The notes: a model not told the origin generated them from the sequence alone. Positions 44,875 through 54,988 are shown, numbered from the stretch's first letter. The stretch: DNA of 64,000 bases from CBFHWU01 sp965659665 (GCA_965659665.1 CBFHWU010000007.1:1-64000); one strand, 5' to 3'. Program-made: numbers and translations.

Positions 44875-45693
44875 ATGTCAAACATCAAAAAAGAATACAA
44901 ACGAATCACCACCAACTCGTTGATCGAAATGAAACAACACAGCGAAAAAATAAGCATGCTCACCGCTTATGATTATTCTATGGCTAAAGTTGTTGATGCG
45001 GCAAATGTAGATGTAGTTTTGGTGGGAGATTCAGCATCGAATGTAATGTCAGGACACGAAACCACATTACCGATTACTTTAGACCAAATGTTATATCATG
45101 CAAGTGCTGTAGTAAAAGCCATAAAAAGAGCTTTGGTGGTGGTGGATCTCCCTTTTGGAAGTTATCAATCGGATGCTAAAGAGGCGTTAAGGTCGGCAAT
45201 TCGTATCATGAAAGAATCTGGAGGACATGCAGTAAAACTTGAAGGAGGTGCTGAAAGTAAAGAATCAATATCTCGAATATTAAATGCTGGGATTCCTGTA
45301 ATGGGTCATCTTGGATTGATGCCACAATCCATCTATAAGTTCGGAACTTACACCGTTCGTGCTCGCGAAGAGGAAGAAGCTAAAAAAATAATGGAGGATG
45401 CTTTAATGCTCGAAAAATTAGGTTGTTTTGCATTGGTAATCGAAAAGATACCTGCTACATTAGCTACTAAAATTGCACAAAAGCTAACCATTCCTGTTAT
45501 TGGAATTGGTGCAGGTGGAGGGGTAGATGGACAAGTTTTAGTGATCCATGATCTTATTGGTTTAACCAATGAATTCAATCCTCGTTTTTTAAGAAGGTAC
45601 ATGAATCTTTATGACGAAATGACTCTGGCTATAGGTCAATACGTTAGCGATGTCAAGTCATCCAACTTTCCTAATGAAACTGAACAGTATTAA
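44875..45693 (+). CDS. panB: 3-Methyl-2-oxobutanoate hydroxymethyltransferase
   Basis: PanB forms ketopantoate, the first step to pantothenate and coenzyme A. The 272-residue barrel enzyme has MLTAYDYSMAKVVDAANVDVVLVGDSASNV at the start, which holds a metal-binding aspartate, and later GHAVKLEGG, PVMGHLGLMPQS and VIGIGAGGGVDGQVLVIHD. The length is normal. The pseudouridine synthase gene begins two bases after its stop. Confidence 0.95.
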   Translation: MSNIKKEYKRITTNSLIEMKQHSEKISMLTAYDYSMAKVVDAANVDVVLVGDSASNVMSGHETTLPITLDQMLYHASAVVKAIKRALVVVDLPFGSYQSDAKEALRSAIRIMKESGGHAVKLEGGAESKESISRILNAGIPVMGHLGLMPQSIYKFGTYTVRAREEEEAKKIMEDALMLEKLGCFALVIEKIPATLATKIAQKLTIPVIGIGAGGGVDGQVLVIHDLIGLTNEFNPRFLRRYMNLYDEMTLAIGQYVSDVKSSNFPNETEQY

Positions 45694-45695
45694 TT

Positions 45696-46370
45696 GTGCA
45701 AGTCATTGAAGTTTTATATGAAGATAATCACATTTTGGTTGTAAATAAGCCCTCTGGAGTTTTAGTTCAGGCAGACCAAACAGGTGACATTCCTCTGATA
45801 GATCACGCCAAAGCTTACGTAAAAAAAAAATATCAAAAACCTGGAGCTGTTTTTTTGGGATTAGTTCACCGACTAGATCGTCCTACAAGCGGAATATTAG
45901 TATTGGCCCGTACCAGCAAAGCTCTAAGTAGGTTAAATAAACAATTCGCTGAACGTGTACCAAAAAAAATATATTGGGCGCTAATTTCAGGAACTCCAAA
46001 AAAAGAGAATCAATTGATTCATTATCTTGTTCGAAATTCAAAACAAAACAAGTCCTATGCTTACTTAAAACAGGTCAACCACTCAAAAAAAGCGATGTTG
46101 AGTTACAAGCATCTGAAAGCTTTAGATCGATATCATTTATTAGAAATTGAACTGCAAACAGGTCGTCACCATCAAATACGTGCCCAACTTCATGCCGAAA
46201 ATTTATTTATAAAAGGAGATGTAAAGTATGGTGCTCCTCGACCAAACACCAATGGAGGTATTCATCTCCATGCCCGTATGTTAACTTTTCGACATCCCAC
46301 AACAAAAGAGCTTATTACCATTCGAGCAACTCCTCCCAAAGAACTGCTGTGGAATGCTTGCCTTATCTAA
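45696..46370 (+). CDS. RluA-family pseudouridine synthase
   Basis: This protein of 224 residues starts at a GTG two bases after the panB stop. The catalytic motif HRLDRPTSGILVLARTSKAL (Asp61) and the conserved RHHQIRAQLH segment place it in the RluA family, which converts uridine to pseudouridine in rRNA or tRNA. It has no S4 RNA-binding domain, as in RluA and TruC types. The exact target position cannot be told from sequence. It is convergent with the 513-residue hypothetical gene and overlaps its end by eight bases. Confidence 0.88.
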   Translation: MQVIEVLYEDNHILVVNKPSGVLVQADQTGDIPLIDHAKAYVKKKYQKPGAVFLGLVHRLDRPTSGILVLARTSKALSRLNKQFAERVPKKIYWALISGTPKKENQLIHYLVRNSKQNKSYAYLKQVNHSKKAMLSYKHLKALDRYHLLEIELQTGRHHQIRAQLHAENLFIKGDVKYGAPRPNTNGGIHLHARMLTFRHPTTKELITIRATPPKELLWNACLI

Positions 46371-47904
46371 TTAAGTATTGTGATTTTTCTTTGATAATCG
46401 AAGAAATAGAGCGATTTTGGATTTTACTTTCCAACCAGGAAATAATATCGAGATATAAAAATGCTCGTTTTTCATAAGGATCTTTTTCGTATATCAATAG
46501 TTGAGCATGCAATGTTTTAAAGGCTTGTTTTAATTCATTTGGGTACATGTTGACCAAGCTTCTTAAAAAACGAATCATCTCTTTTTGAACTTGCTGGAGC
46601 TCATTCATTTTGATCAAAAATTTGTAGGTGGATTTTAGTTGACTATCAATCTTATAATCTTGACCTGAATCGTAGTGTGCCACTACACTTAATACACGAG
46701 AAAAACACATGAGATCCTCTCTAATTTTTAAATTTTTATTATTAATTATTTTTTCTAAATACAAAATACACAACTCATAATTCTCCACTCCAAAGTACAT
46801 GCAAGCAATTTTGTAGTATAAAACCATGATGTGATGTTGATCAATTTTAAAATTATGTTTTTTTATCCCATTCAGAATTTCTGGAATAATGAGTATTCCT
46901 TTTTCAAAGGAGCCATCTAAAAAATGTAAATTGAGTTTGTTTTGATATACGCATAAAAATAATAAGGAAGAAACATTATCATTAATGGAGATGGAAGTGT
47001 CGATTACACTTTCCATTTTATGTAGACTTGTTTTGAATTTAGATTTATGTTTTAAAAAAAATAACGATTCGAAGAGGTATTGATTTCCTTTTATAAAAAA
47101 AACAGGATTAATTTCGATCATTTTCGTTGATTCATAAAAAAGATCAACCCACTTGTTGGCGTATTTGAAAGAAGATAAAAAATCCTGAACAAGCAAACTA
47201 TACCATAAATGCGATTTATAATACCAAAGTTTTTCCATAAAACCCAGTTTATAGAAGTCAACATCAGGTAGTCGATTAAAAAAATAACGCGTGATTTCTT
47301 TAAACTCTTCATCATTTTTTACATAGCCCGAATGAAGAATAATGGCGTAAAGTTCGATTGACAAGTTTGAAAGCTTGCTCGTCAAAACATTCATTTCGCT
47401 TAGGTCTTGTGCTTGGGATGCTAATTGACGAGCACGATTTTTTAAATTACGGGTAACATATTGTGACTCAATATTTTTTTCAAATTCGATAATCTGATAG
47501 GCAATGTTTTTTTCTTCAGATTCTAGGGCTGAAGTTTTTGCTTTTTCAAGGATTTTTAAGCTTTGTTTGTACAATCCCTTGTGATATAAAATAGTGGCAA
47601 AGTCGAGCTGTTCTCTTAACTGAATTCGTTTTTGTTGATGTAAGGGATTAAGTCGTAAACTGATAAGAATTTGTTTGTATAAATGAGCTTTTAGATTAGA
47701 TAATTGTTGACGTTTCACAATTTGGGCAGCATACAAAAACTTATCATCATAGATTTTCATTTTATCCATCAAAATGAAAAGGGTAATAAATTTGGCGTCA
47801 GTATTTACACCCAAGCGGCCTACGTAAAGCTTAAATTGTCTTTTTTCAGATTTAGATAAGGATTTGATTAATCCAAAAAGAGGGTCTCGCTGTTCGTTTA
47901 ACAT
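46363..47904 (-). CDS. Conserved flavobacterial hypothetical protein, helical-repeat-like
   Basis: This protein of 513 residues has no signal peptide or membrane helix. Alternating amphipathic helices throughout (for example FATILYHKGLYKQSLKILEK and FGVENYELCILYLEKIIN) suggest a TPR-like or other alpha-solenoid scaffold. The N-terminus DPLFGLIKSLSKSEKRQFKLYV is the part most likely to be conserved. It is divergent from leuA, with a region of nested inverted repeats between them. No function is known. A regulatory role toward leucine synthesis is possible but unsupported. Confidence 0.7.
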   Translation of the reverse strand: MLNEQRDPLFGLIKSLSKSEKRQFKLYVGRLGVNTDAKFITLFILMDKMKIYDDKFLYAAQIVKRQQLSNLKAHLYKQILISLRLNPLHQQKRIQLREQLDFATILYHKGLYKQSLKILEKAKTSALESEEKNIAYQIIEFEKNIESQYVTRNLKNRARQLASQAQDLSEMNVLTSKLSNLSIELYAIILHSGYVKNDEEFKEITRYFFNRLPDVDFYKLGFMEKLWYYKSHLWYSLLVQDFLSSFKYANKWVDLFYESTKMIEINPVFFIKGNQYLFESLFFLKHKSKFKTSLHKMESVIDTSISINDNVSSLLFLCVYQNKLNLHFLDGSFEKGILIIPEILNGIKKHNFKIDQHHIMVLYYKIACMYFGVENYELCILYLEKIINNKNLKIREDLMCFSRVLSVVAHYDSGQDYKIDSQLKSTYKFLIKMNELQQVQKEMIRFLRSLVNMYPNELKQAFKTLHAQLLIYEKDPYEKRAFLYLDIISWLESKIQNRSISSIIKEKSQYLIR

Positions 47905-47933
47905 TGTATCGAAATGAAAGCTAAATATTAATT

Positions 47934-47981
47934 TTTAACTACATTAGCAATTGCTAATAATTTTTTAATATTGTAGTTAAA
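47934..47981. promoter_or_regulatory. Nested inverted repeats in the leuA upstream region
   Basis: A perfect 10-base inverted repeat (TTTAACTACA at 47934-47943, TGTAGTTAAA at 47972-47981) flanks a perfect 16-base palindrome, ATTAGCAATTGCTAAT, at 47943-47958. The segment lies between two divergent genes, so it is not a terminator of either. It is best read as a regulatory binding region, perhaps for an Lrp-type or other dimeric protein. Confidence 0.5.
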
Positions 47982-48014
47982 TAAATTCTTTTTTTAGTAT
48001 CAATAAAATTGAAT

Positions 48015-48022
48015 TACTTTTG
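48015..48022 (+). promoter_or_regulatory. -7 promoter element of leuA
   Basis: TACTTTTG matches TAnnTTTG exactly. It lies 28 bases before the leuA ATG, giving a leader of about 22 bases. That is too short for a leucine-codon attenuator. It also supports the ATG at 48050 over a TTG at 48020 that lies within the promoter. Confidence 0.5.
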
Positions 48023-48049
48023 TTAACTATTGCAAATTACAAAAAAAGA

Positions 48050-49216
48050 ATGACCAAAGAAAAGGTTTATATTTTTGATACAACGTTAAGAGATGGTGAG
48101 CAAGTTCCCGGTTGTAAACTCAACGTAGAGCAAAAACTAATAATTGCCAAAAGATTAGATGATATCGGGGTAGATATTATTGAAGCTGGATTTCCAATTT
48201 CTAGTCCTGGAGACTTTGCCTCTGTAGCCCAAATTGCTAAAATTGTAAAAAATGCAACGGTATGTGGGCTAACTCGTGCTGTTAAAAAAGATATAGATGT
48301 TGCTGCTGATGCTCTTCAAAATGCTGCTCGTCCCCGAATACATACCGGAATAGGAACCTCTGACTCGCATATTGAATATAAATTCAACAGCTCACGTGAA
48401 CAAATAATTGAACGTGGAGTTGCTGCAGTAAAACATGCTAAATCATTTGTTGAAGATGTTGAGTTCTATGCCGAAGATGCTGGTCGAACCGACAATGAAT
48501 TTTTGGCTCGTGTATGTGAAGCCATGATTAAAGCAGGAGCTACTGTATTAAACATTCCTGATACAACAGGATACTGCCTTCCTGAAGAGTATGGAGCTAA
48601 AATAAAATATCTCAAAGAAAATGTCTGTGGAATTCACAAAGCAATTTTATCATGCCATTGCCATAATGATTTGGGTTTAGCTACAGCAAACTCCATCGCA
48701 GGTGTAGTAAATGGAGCTCGTCAAATTGAATGTACTATTAATGGCATTGGTGAACGTGCAGGAAATACAGCTCTTGAGGAAGTAGTCATGATAATGAGAC
48801 AACACCCCTCACTCCATCTGGATACCAACATTAAATCCAAACTTTTGTACGATACCAGTCAAATGGTTTCTGATGCTATGGGAATGATGGTACAACCCAA
48901 TAAAGCGATCATTGGGGCAAATGCTTTTGCTCACAGTTCTGGAATTCATCAAGACGGTGTGATCAAAAATCGAGAAACATACGAAATTATTGATCCGAAA
49001 GAAGTGGGAGTGAGTACCTCAGCCATTGTTCTTACGGCTCGTAGTGGTCGCGCAGCATTAGCTTACAGAGCAAAAAATATTGGAATTGATTTGACCAAAA
49101 ATCAATTAGACGTGGTTTATCATGAATTTTTAAAATTTGCGGATGCAAAAAAAGAAGTCAATGACAATGACATTCCTCATATTATTAAATCTGCAAAATT
49201 AGAAGCTATTTTATAG
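48050..49216 (+). CDS. leuA: 2-Isopropylmalate synthase, short form without regulatory domain
   Basis: LeuA condenses acetyl-CoA with 2-ketoisovalerate. From the ATG at 48050 ([18 protein letters not shown]) the chain has 388 residues. TTLRDGEQ, the metal site [13 protein letters not shown], and the [10 protein letters not shown] segment are all present. It ends soon after [13 protein letters not shown] and a helical linker. E. coli LeuA has 523 residues, and the missing part is the leucine-binding allosteric domain, so feedback inhibition is probably absent or handled otherwise. A homocitrate-type or citramalate-type activity is an alternative, but the leuCDB genes that follow make LeuA most likely. 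Confidence 0.92.
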   Translation: MTKEKVYIFDTTLRDGEQVPGCKLNVEQKLIIAKRLDDIGVDIIEAGFPISSPGDFASVAQIAKIVKNATVCGLTRAVKKDIDVAADALQNAARPRIHTGIGTSDSHIEYKFNSSREQIIERGVAAVKHAKSFVEDVEFYAEDAGRTDNEFLARVCEAMIKAGATVLNIPDTTGYCLPEEYGAKIKYLKENVCGIHKAILSCHCHNDLGLATANSIAGVVNGARQIECTINGIGERAGNTALEEVVMIMRQHPSLHLDTNIKSKLLYDTSQMVSDAMGMMVQPNKAIIGANAFAHSSGIHQDGVIKNRETYEIIDPKEVGVSTSAIVLTARSGRAALAYRAKNIGIDLTKNQLDVVYHEFLKFADAKKEVNDNDIPHIIKSAKLEAIL

Positions 49217-49225
49217 TCCATTCCT

Positions 49226-50602
49226 ATGAGTAAAACTTTATTTGACAAAGTTTGGGATTCACATGTAGTAAGTACCATCCCTAACGGCCCCGATATCCTT
49301 TATATTGATAAACACCTCATCCACGAAGTAACTAGTCCCCAAGCATTTTCTTCATTGGAAGAGCGAGGTATTCCTATTTTCAGACCCCAACAAATTGTTG
49401 CAACAGCCGACCATAACGTTCCCACCATCAATCAACATTTGCCAATCAAGGACGCGCTATCTAAAAAACAAGTTGAACAACTTAAAACTAATTGTAAAAA
49501 ACACGGCATTGAACTTTACGGTTTAGGTCATCCATTTCAGGGGATTGTGCATGTTATCGGCCCTGAACTCGGAATTACCCAACCTGGAATGACAATGGTA
49601 TGTGGGGATAGTCATACTTCAACGCACGGGGCATTTGGAACTATTGCTTTCGGGATTGGTACCAGCCAAGTAGCTCAGGTTTTTGCCAGTCAAAGTGTTT
49701 TGATGAATAAGCCCAAAAGTATGCGAATAAATGTCAATGGAAAACTTCGACCTGGTGTGCAACCCAAAGATGTCATCTTGTACATTATTGCGCAGTTGGG
49801 AACAGACTCGGGAACAGGATATTTTGCAGAATATGCTGGAGATGTTTTCGAGAATATGTCAATGGAAGGACGGATGACGGTTTGTAATATGAGTATCGAA
49901 ATGGGAGCTCGTGGAGGAATGATAGCCCCTGACGAGACAACATTTGAATATGTTAAGGGAAAGCCTTTTGCTCCAAAAGGAAATGATTTTGAAGAAAAAG
50001 TAATCTATTGGAAATCGCTTAGTACAGACGATGATGCGGTATTTGACCATGAATATAATTTTGATGCTGATGAAATAAGACCCATGGTAACTTATGGAAC
50101 CAACCCCGGTATGGGCATTCGAATAAACGACACAATTCCAAATCTACAGGGGGCATCGTTCGATAAATCATTATCCTACATGGGGTTCAAAAAAGGGCAA
50201 TCCTTACAAAACTTAGAAATAAACCATGTATTTATAGGAAGTTGTACCAATTCACGAATCGAAGATTTTAGAGCTGCCGCGGCATATATTAAAGGAAAAC
50301 AAAAAGCAAAAAATATTTACGCTCTTATTGTTCCCGGTTCTCAACAAGTTGCAAAGCAGATTGTTGATGAAGGTTTAGATAAGGTATTTACAGACGCTGG
50401 ATTTAACTTACGACAACCAGGTTGTTCAGCGTGTTTAGCTATGAATGAAGATAAAATACCTGCTGGAGAATATTGTGTATCAACGTCGAACAGAAACTTT
50501 GAAGGACGTCAAGGCCAAGGATCCCGAACAATATTAGCAAGTCCAGTGATGGCCGCTGCTGCTGCTATAGCAGGTAAGATAATTGATCCTTCTCAATATT
50601 AA
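49226..50602 (+). CDS. leuC: 3-Isopropylmalate dehydratase large subunit
   Basis: This aconitase-family protein of 458 residues binds a 4Fe-4S cluster and isomerises 2- to 3-isopropylmalate together with LeuD. The start [12 protein letters not shown], the HTSTHGAFG segment, and the cluster cysteines in FIGSCTNSR and GCSACLAMN are present. It lies nine bases after leuA and is followed by leuD with seven bases between the stop and the chosen leuD start. Confidence 0.96.
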   Translation: MSKTLFDKVWDSHVVSTIPNGPDILYIDKHLIHEVTSPQAFSSLEERGIPIFRPQQIVATADHNVPTINQHLPIKDALSKKQVEQLKTNCKKHGIELYGLGHPFQGIVHVIGPELGITQPGMTMVCGDSHTSTHGAFGTIAFGIGTSQVAQVFASQSVLMNKPKSMRINVNGKLRPGVQPKDVILYIIAQLGTDSGTGYFAEYAGDVFENMSMEGRMTVCNMSIEMGARGGMIAPDETTFEYVKGKPFAPKGNDFEEKVIYWKSLSTDDDAVFDHEYNFDADEIRPMVTYGTNPGMGIRINDTIPNLQGASFDKSLSYMGFKKGQSLQNLEINHVFIGSCTNSRIEDFRAAAAYIKGKQKAKNIYALIVPGSQQVAKQIVDEGLDKVFTDAGFNLRQPGCSACLAMNEDKIPAGEYCVSTSNRNFEGRQGQGSRTILASPVMAAAAAIAGKIIDPSQY

Positions 50603-50609
50603 TTTAGAT

Positions 50610-51197
50610 ATGGAAAAATTTACTTCTCTTAATACAACAGCAGTACCTTTAAGCATTGAAAATGTTGATACTGACCAAATAATTCCAGCGCGATTTTTAA
50701 AAGCTACCGACCGAAAAGGATTTGGATCAAATTTATTTAGAGATTGGAGATTTGATAAATCTAATGAGCCTGTTCCCGATTTTATTTTAAATAACCCTTT
50801 ATATGGTGGTAAAATATTGGTAGCAGGAAATAACTTCGGATGTGGATCAAGCAGAGAACATGCTGCATGGGCACTCGCCGATTATGGTTTTAAAGTGATT
50901 ATTTCAAGTTTTTTTGCTGATATTTTTAAAGGTAATGCTTTAAATAATGGGCTATTGCCTATTCAGGTGAGTCCTGAAATCCTACAACAACTGCTGAGCA
51001 CTATTGAAAATAATCCCTCCACCCTACTCACCATAAATCTGGAAGAACAAATTTTAGCAGTTAGTAGTGCGAGTATTCAGGTGAATTTTGAAATTAATTC
51101 TTACAAAAAAACATGTCTAATCAATGGTTATGATGATATTGATTATTTGGTAAGCCAACAATCTGCTATTGAACAATTTGAATCAATAACAACATGA
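50610..51197 (+). CDS. leuD: 3-Isopropylmalate dehydratase small subunit
   Basis: The LeuD swivel-domain subunit is 195 residues from the ATG at 50610 ([20 protein letters not shown]). An upstream in-frame start would overlap leuC and adds residues foreign to the family. [29 protein letters not shown] and [17 protein letters not shown] are the conserved segments. It overlaps leuB by four bases. Confidence 0.95.
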   Translation: MEKFTSLNTTAVPLSIENVDTDQIIPARFLKATDRKGFGSNLFRDWRFDKSNEPVPDFILNNPLYGGKILVAGNNFGCGSSREHAAWALADYGFKVIISSFFADIFKGNALNNGLLPIQVSPEILQQLLSTIENNPSTLLTINLEEQILAVSSASIQVNFEINSYKKTCLINGYDDIDYLVSQQSAIEQFESITT

Positions 51198-52255
51198 ATA
51201 AAAAAATAGCTGTACTCTCTGGAGATGGTATTGGTCCAGAAGTTACTACAGAAGCGATTAAAGTTTTAAATGCTGTTGCCCAACAATTCAATCATACGTT
51301 TGAATACACAGAGGCTCTTGTTGGAGCCATTGCTATCGATAAAACAGGAAGCCCATTGCCTGATGAAACTCTCAAGGTGTGTACCAGCAGTGACGCAATA
51401 TTGTTTGGAGCTATAGGAGATCCAAAATATGACAATAACCCCGATGCTAAAATTCGACCTGAACAAGGTTTGCTCAAACTTAGAAAATCTTTAGGCTTGT
51501 TTAGTAATGTTCGTCCTGTAAAAGCGTATGACGCTCTTATAGAGCGTTCTCCCTTAAAACATGAACGTATTAATGGAACTGATTTTGTAATATATCGCGA
51601 ACTCACTGGAGGAATCTATTTTGGTGAAAAGTATTTATCGGAGGATGGAAATACTGCTTCTGATTTGTGTTTGTATACCAAAAAAGAAATTGAACGAATT
51701 GCCCATATGGCTTTTAAAGCAGCACGGGAGCGACGAAATAAGCTCACTTTAGTGGATAAGGCGAATGTTTTAGAATCATCCCGCCTCTGGCGTCGAGTGG
51801 TTACCGCATTGCACGAAAATACATATAGCGACGTTAACGTAGACTTTTTATTTGTAGATAACGCTGCCATGCAAATGATTTTAAACCCTTCACAGTTTGA
51901 TGTAATTTTAACAGAAAATCTTTTTGGGGATGTCATTTCAGATGAAGGAAGCGTTATAGGAGGCTCTATAGGTCTTTTAGCTTCTGCATCAATAGGGAAT
52001 CGGTTTGGTATGTTTGAGCCCATACATGGTTCTTTTCCTCAAGGAGCAGGAAAGGGAATTGCTAATCCAATTGCCGCTATTTTATCGGCTGGTATGCTCT
52101 TAGAATATTTTGAATGTTATAGAGAATCGAAAGCCATTCAAAAGGCTGTTAATATGGCTTTAGAAAATGGAATTGTAACGCCAGAAATAAACCCCAACAA
52201 GTCATACACTACATCTGAAGTTGGTGATTTTATTGCTCAAAATTTAAGACAATAA
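51194..52255 (+). CDS. leuB: 3-Isopropylmalate dehydrogenase
   Basis: LeuB oxidises and decarboxylates 3-isopropylmalate with NAD. The 353-residue enzyme has GDGIGPEV near the start, the RxxxxxxxxR substrate motif as [21 protein letters not shown], the tyrosine in [12 protein letters not shown], and the metal aspartates in [17 protein letters not shown]. The final [21 protein letters not shown] binds cofactor. It closes the leuACDB operon before a shared terminator. Confidence 0.96.
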   Translation: MNKKIAVLSGDGIGPEVTTEAIKVLNAVAQQFNHTFEYTEALVGAIAIDKTGSPLPDETLKVCTSSDAILFGAIGDPKYDNNPDAKIRPEQGLLKLRKSLGLFSNVRPVKAYDALIERSPLKHERINGTDFVIYRELTGGIYFGEKYLSEDGNTASDLCLYTKKEIERIAHMAFKAARERRNKLTLVDKANVLESSRLWRRVVTALHENTYSDVNVDFLFVDNAAMQMILNPSQFDVILTENLFGDVISDEGSVIGGSIGLLASASIGNRFGMFEPIHGSFPQGAGKGIANPIAAILSAGMLLEYFECYRESKAIQKAVNMALENGIVTPEINPNKSYTTSEVGDFIAQNLRQ

Positions 52256-52284
52256 AAAAAGAGACCAAAACGGCCTCTTTTTTT
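52254..52284. terminator. Bidirectional terminator between leuB and rpsA
   Basis: GAGACC (52261-52266) and GGCCTC (52272-52277) pair with one A-C mismatch on the plus strand, which is G-U on the minus strand. The stem is flanked by seven A and seven T. Both convergent genes end within about 30 bases of it. Confidence 0.8.
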
Positions 52285-52305
52285 ATAAATAGACGTCATC
52301 AGTAT

Positions 52306-54150
52306 TTAACTGTTCGCGTCCATTTTCTTCTTAAGATTAGCAAGAGCATCTAAATCCCCTAGAGTTGACGTTTCTGCTTTAGCCGTATTTTTACGTGCTG
52401 ACTTTACATTCTCGTCTTCAATGCTTTTAAATACTGCACTATGAGATAACACTACACGCTTAAAGTCTTTGTTAAATTCAATCACTTTAAACATTGCTTT
52501 TTCGCCTTTAGTAAGTTTTTTACCATCTTCTTTGTCTAAATGACGATTAGGAATAAAAGCAGTAATATCCTCGTTAAGAACAATAGTAGCTCCCTTTTCA
52601 ACAATTTCTGTTATTTCTAATTCATGCAAAGTAGCAAGAGCATAGGTAGCAGCATATCCATCCCATGGGTTTTCCATTGTTTGTTTGTGGCCTAAACTTA
52701 ACTTGCGACCATCAACGTCGAGTTCCAACACAACCACATCGAGCTTTTGCTCTACAGATACTACTTCTGAGGGGTGTTTAACTTTTTTAGTCCAAGATAA
52801 ATCCGAAATGTAAATCAATCCGTCAATACCTTCTTCAAGTTCAACAAATACACCAAAATTGGTAAAGTTTCGCACTAAGCCTGAATGCTTCGAACCAACA
52901 GGGTATTTTGAAGTAATATCTGTCCAAGGGTCAGGTGTCAATTGCTTGATTCCTAACGACATTTTACGCTCCTCACGATCAAGGGTAAGAATGACTGCCT
53001 CTACAGCATCACCAACTTTTACAAAATCTTGAGCAGAGCGCAAATGGGTACTCCATGACATTTCAGATACATGAACTAGGCCTTCAACGCCAGGAGAAAC
53101 CTCAATAAATGCACCATAATCAGCAATTACAGAAACTTGTCCTTTGATTTTATCTCCTTCTTTAATGTCTTCACTTAAAGCATCCCATGGATGTTGACTC
53201 AATTGCTTTACTCCTAATTGGATACGTGTTTTATTATCATCAAAATCAAGAATCACAACATTGAGCTTTTGGTCTAGTTCTAAAATCTCACTTGGGTGTG
53301 AAATGCGATTCCATGAAAGATCTGTAATGTGAACCAAACCGTCAACTCCTCCGAGATCGATAAATACACCATAAGAAGTAATATTTTTAACGGTTCCTTC
53401 AAGAACTTGTCCTTTTTCGAGTTGACCAATGATTTCTTTTTTCTGCTCTTCGATATCCGCCTCGATAAGTGCCTTGTGTGACACAACCACATTTTTGAAC
53501 TCGTGATTGATCTTCACAATTTTAAATTCCATATTCTTGTTCACGTACTGATCGTAATCTCGGATAGGTTTAACATCAATTTGTGAACCAGGTAAAAATG
53601 CTTCAATTCCAAAGACGTCTACTATCATACCTCCTTTGGTTCGGCATTTTACAAATCCTGTAACAATTTCTTCATTGTCATGCGCTTTATTCACTCGATC
53701 CCAAGCCATAATGACACGGGCTTTACGGTGTGAAAGAATCAGTTGACCTGTTTTGTCTTCCAACATGTCAATCATTACTTCTACCTTATCTCCTACTTTT
53801 AGATCAGGGTTATACCGAAATTCATTAAGGGAAATAACACCCTCTGATTTGGCATTAATATCAATGATTGCTTCACGATCTGTCATATGAATTACAACTC
53901 CCTCGATCACATCTTTTCCGTGTGTATCTACGAAGTTTTCGCGAACTAATTGTTCAAATTGTTTAAGTTCGTTGTCCTGAACTGCCTCAATTCCTTCCTC
54001 AAAGCTTTCCCAATCAAAATTATCTAGAAAATCTTGAGGTGTTGGCTCTTCCTTGTTGGTTGTTTCTTCTTGAAATTGCTCCTCAGGAGCTTCTTGTGGG
54101 CTAACTTCAACAGAGTTTTGAAGTTCTTCGTTGGTGGTTTCTTCAGCCAT
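52306..54150 (-). CDS. rpsA: 30S ribosomal protein S1
   Basis: Ribosomal protein S1 has 614 residues here, with an acidic N-terminal extension (residues 1-55, rich in Glu and Thr) and six S1 repeats. The central four are the most regular, for example GQVLEGTVKNITSYGVFIDLGGVDGLVH and GSKHSGLVRNFTNFGVFVELEEGIDGLIY. In a phylum that rarely uses Shine-Dalgarno pairing, S1 is thought to be important for mRNA binding. The upstream region carries a long structured leader, which suggests autoregulation as in E. coli, though by another sequence. Confidence 0.96.
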   Translation of the reverse strand: MAEETTNEELQNSVEVSPQEAPEEQFQEETTNKEEPTPQDFLDNFDWESFEEGIEAVQDNELKQFEQLVRENFVDTHGKDVIEGVVIHMTDREAIIDINAKSEGVISLNEFRYNPDLKVGDKVEVMIDMLEDKTGQLILSHRKARVIMAWDRVNKAHDNEEIVTGFVKCRTKGGMIVDVFGIEAFLPGSQIDVKPIRDYDQYVNKNMEFKIVKINHEFKNVVVSHKALIEADIEEQKKEIIGQLEKGQVLEGTVKNITSYGVFIDLGGVDGLVHITDLSWNRISHPSEILELDQKLNVVILDFDDNKTRIQLGVKQLSQHPWDALSEDIKEGDKIKGQVSVIADYGAFIEVSPGVEGLVHVSEMSWSTHLRSAQDFVKVGDAVEAVILTLDREERKMSLGIKQLTPDPWTDITSKYPVGSKHSGLVRNFTNFGVFVELEEGIDGLIYISDLSWTKKVKHPSEVVSVEQKLDVVVLELDVDGRKLSLGHKQTMENPWDGYAATYALATLHELEITEIVEKGATIVLNEDITAFIPNRHLDKEDGKKLTKGEKAMFKVIEFNKDFKRVVLSHSAVFKSIEDENVKSARKNTAKAETSTLGDLDALANLKKKMDANS

Positions 54151-54193
54151 GCTGATAAAATTTGTATCCTATTGTGTTGAAAGTAATGGTGAG

Positions 54194-54261
54194 AACATCA
54201 ATAGAAGATGTTAATTATGATAAATTCCTTTGGTTACTTTCACTGAACACCCGCCAAAGGT
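54194..54261 (-). promoter_or_regulatory. Structured 5' leader of rpsA, candidate autoregulatory element
   Basis: The predicted transcript starts near 54261. Its first hairpin pairs CCTTTGG (54260-54254) with CCAAAGG (54233-54227), a perfect seven-base stem around a 20-base loop. A second pairs AACATC with GATGTT (54212-54207 and 54199-54194). About 110 bases of leader precede the start codon, far longer than other leaders here. Confidence 0.5.
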
Positions 54262-54264
54262 GCG

Positions 54265-54296
54265 CAAATGTAAGGGCTATAAAAAACACAACCAAA
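54265..54296 (-). promoter_or_regulatory. Promoter of rpsA
   Basis: On the minus strand TTTG (54296-54293), a 20-base spacer, and TACATTTG (54272-54265) fit the Bacteroidetes consensus. Transcription would start about four bases later, at the edge of the first leader hairpin. Confidence 0.6.
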
Positions 54297-54313
54297 TTTT
54301 GATCGAAAAATTT

Positions 54314-54988
54314 TTAGGGCTTCATTTGTTTTTTAGCAAGAGTTATTACTTTGTCTAGTAATTTGTTAACACTCCATGAATCCGTACATAATAAAATAGC
54401 GTCCTTAGCTTTTTGGAGAGGGGAGTCGTTTCGATTTTGATCCATAGTATCACGTTTTTCAATGTTGTCAAGTACAGCTTCATAACTCACCTTTTCCCCT
54501 CTGGACAAAAGCTCTTGATGTCTTCTCTTTGCTCTTAATCTCAGGGATGCTGTTAAGTATAATTTCAGTTCCGCCGTTGGAAATACAACTGTTCCAATAT
54601 CTCTACCATCCATTACAACCCCACCATTTTGACCAATAATACGTTGTTGATTGACCAAAAAACGGCGGACTTCTGACACGGTAGCCACTTGACTAACATA
54701 ATCCGACACGTTTAGCGTACGAATAAATGGCTCTATTGGACTATTGTTGAGTAGTAAACCTGAATTCTCACTAAAAACCAAGGCAATATCATCCAATGCT
54801 TCTATAAGTTGTTCTTTATAAAAAAATCCTGTTCCTATCCAATGATGTTCAAGTGCGTAGTGAGTAATTGCTCTATACATCGCTCCCGAGTCAACATAAA
54901 CATATGAAAAATGGGTGGCTAAACGCTTAGCTAAGGTACTTTTTCCTGTAGATGACGCACCGTCAATTGCAATTTTAATATTTTTCAT
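54314..54988 (-). CDS. cmk: Cytidylate kinase
   Basis: Cmk phosphorylates CMP and dCMP. The 224-residue protein has the P-loop AIDGASSTGKSTLAKRLA (7-24), the CMP-binding segment YVDSGAMYRAITHYAL, MDGRDIGTVVFPTAELKLYLTAS, and the lid R-rich segment RAKRRHQEL. The length matches E. coli Cmk (227). It overlaps porQ by four bases, and rpsA lies further downstream under its own promoter, the classical cmk-rpsA order. Confidence 0.95.
   Translation of the reverse strand: MKNIKIAIDGASSTGKSTLAKRLATHFSYVYVDSGAMYRAITHYALEHHWIGTGFFYKEQLIEALDDIALVFSENSGLLLNNSPIEPFIRTLNVSDYVSQVATVSEVRRFLVNQQRIIGQNGGVVMDGRDIGTVVFPTAELKLYLTASLRLRAKRRHQELLSRGEKVSYEAVLDNIEKRDTMDQNRNDSPLQKAKDAILLCTDSWSVNKLLDKVITLAKKQMKP

Noticed and set aside
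48391..48410. A second CACGTG sequence within leuA, considered as parS
   Set aside because: The flanks do not match on both sides.
51292..52023. Minus-strand open frames across leuB
   Set aside because: They are shadow frames of a clear LeuB coding sequence.
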